Assembly (NCBI GenBank): GCA_027046525.1
Contig: JALTYD010000038.1
Coordinates: 1 to 5,561, forward strand
DNA length: 5,561 bases
DNA from: Pyrodictiaceae archaeon
Lineage (GTDB): Archaea > Thermoproteota > Thermoprotei_A > Sulfolobales > Pyrodictiaceae
Direction of reading: 5' to 3'
The notes under the pieces were generated by a model. The model ran no database searches, was not told the origin of the DNA, and worked only from the letters and a program-made list of their open reading frames with translations. Positions 5,535 to 5,561 of the stretch are shown piece by piece. Position 1 is the first letter of the stretch. Each line of letters starts with the position of its first letter. A program made the position numbers and the translations under genes.

Positions 5535-5561
5535 GGAACAGTTCTGAGGAAAGCATAGTAT

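Noticed and set aside
1..5561. CRISPR repeats, insertion sequences or integrated element ends.
   Set aside because: No regularly spaced direct repeats, no transposase or integrase frames and no terminal inverted repeats were seen; every gene has a housekeeping or core-type identity except the DUF2797-like one.

Overview
The window looks like part of a hyperthermophilic crenarchaeal (Thermoproteota) genome. The main evidence is a CdvA homologue next to an ESCRT-III-like CdvB, the cell-division pair typical of Crenarchaeota. Supporting signs are archaeal TATA-like elements, GGTG-type Shine-Dalgarno sequences, frequent TTG/GTG starts, AGA/ATA/CTA-rich codon use and purine-rich coding strands on both strands. 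I cannot assign a genus.

Left half (1-2739, minus strand): three genes form one transcription unit read right to left. First is a zinc-cysteine protein with a DUF2797/GIY-YIG-like core. It is followed by an inositol-monophosphatase-family sugar phosphatase and then by thiamine-monophosphate kinase (thiL), which is cut off by the left edge of the window. The genes abut or overlap, so they are probably co-transcribed and translationally coupled.

Centre (2740-2839): a 100-bp divergent promoter region. One AT-rich element can be read as a TATA box in either direction. A perfect GC-rich 10-bp palindrome lies between the cdvA ribosome binding site and its ATG.

Right half (2840-4658, plus strand): cdvA and cdvB, separated by a 247-bp intergenic region. 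That region appears to hold a T-rich terminator for cdvA, a candidate separate cdvB promoter and possible hairpins. CdvA is the membrane-associated recruiter; its C-terminal tail should bind the C-terminal winged helix of CdvB, which polymerises to constrict the membrane. CdvB also keeps a proline-rich MIM2-like segment, the expected docking site for the ATPase CdvC (Vps4). CdvC is not encoded next to cdvB: an aldo/keto reductase lies there in convergent orientation (4678-5523, minus strand), so cdvC must be elsewhere if present.

No tRNA, rRNA, CRISPR array, insertion sequence or sign of recent transfer was seen. The window reads as ordinary chromosomal core. The main points of interest are the rearranged cdv locus, an internal repeat in CdvA, the divergent promoter with its palindrome, and several starts that Shine-Dalgarno placement suggests are non-ATG and internal.
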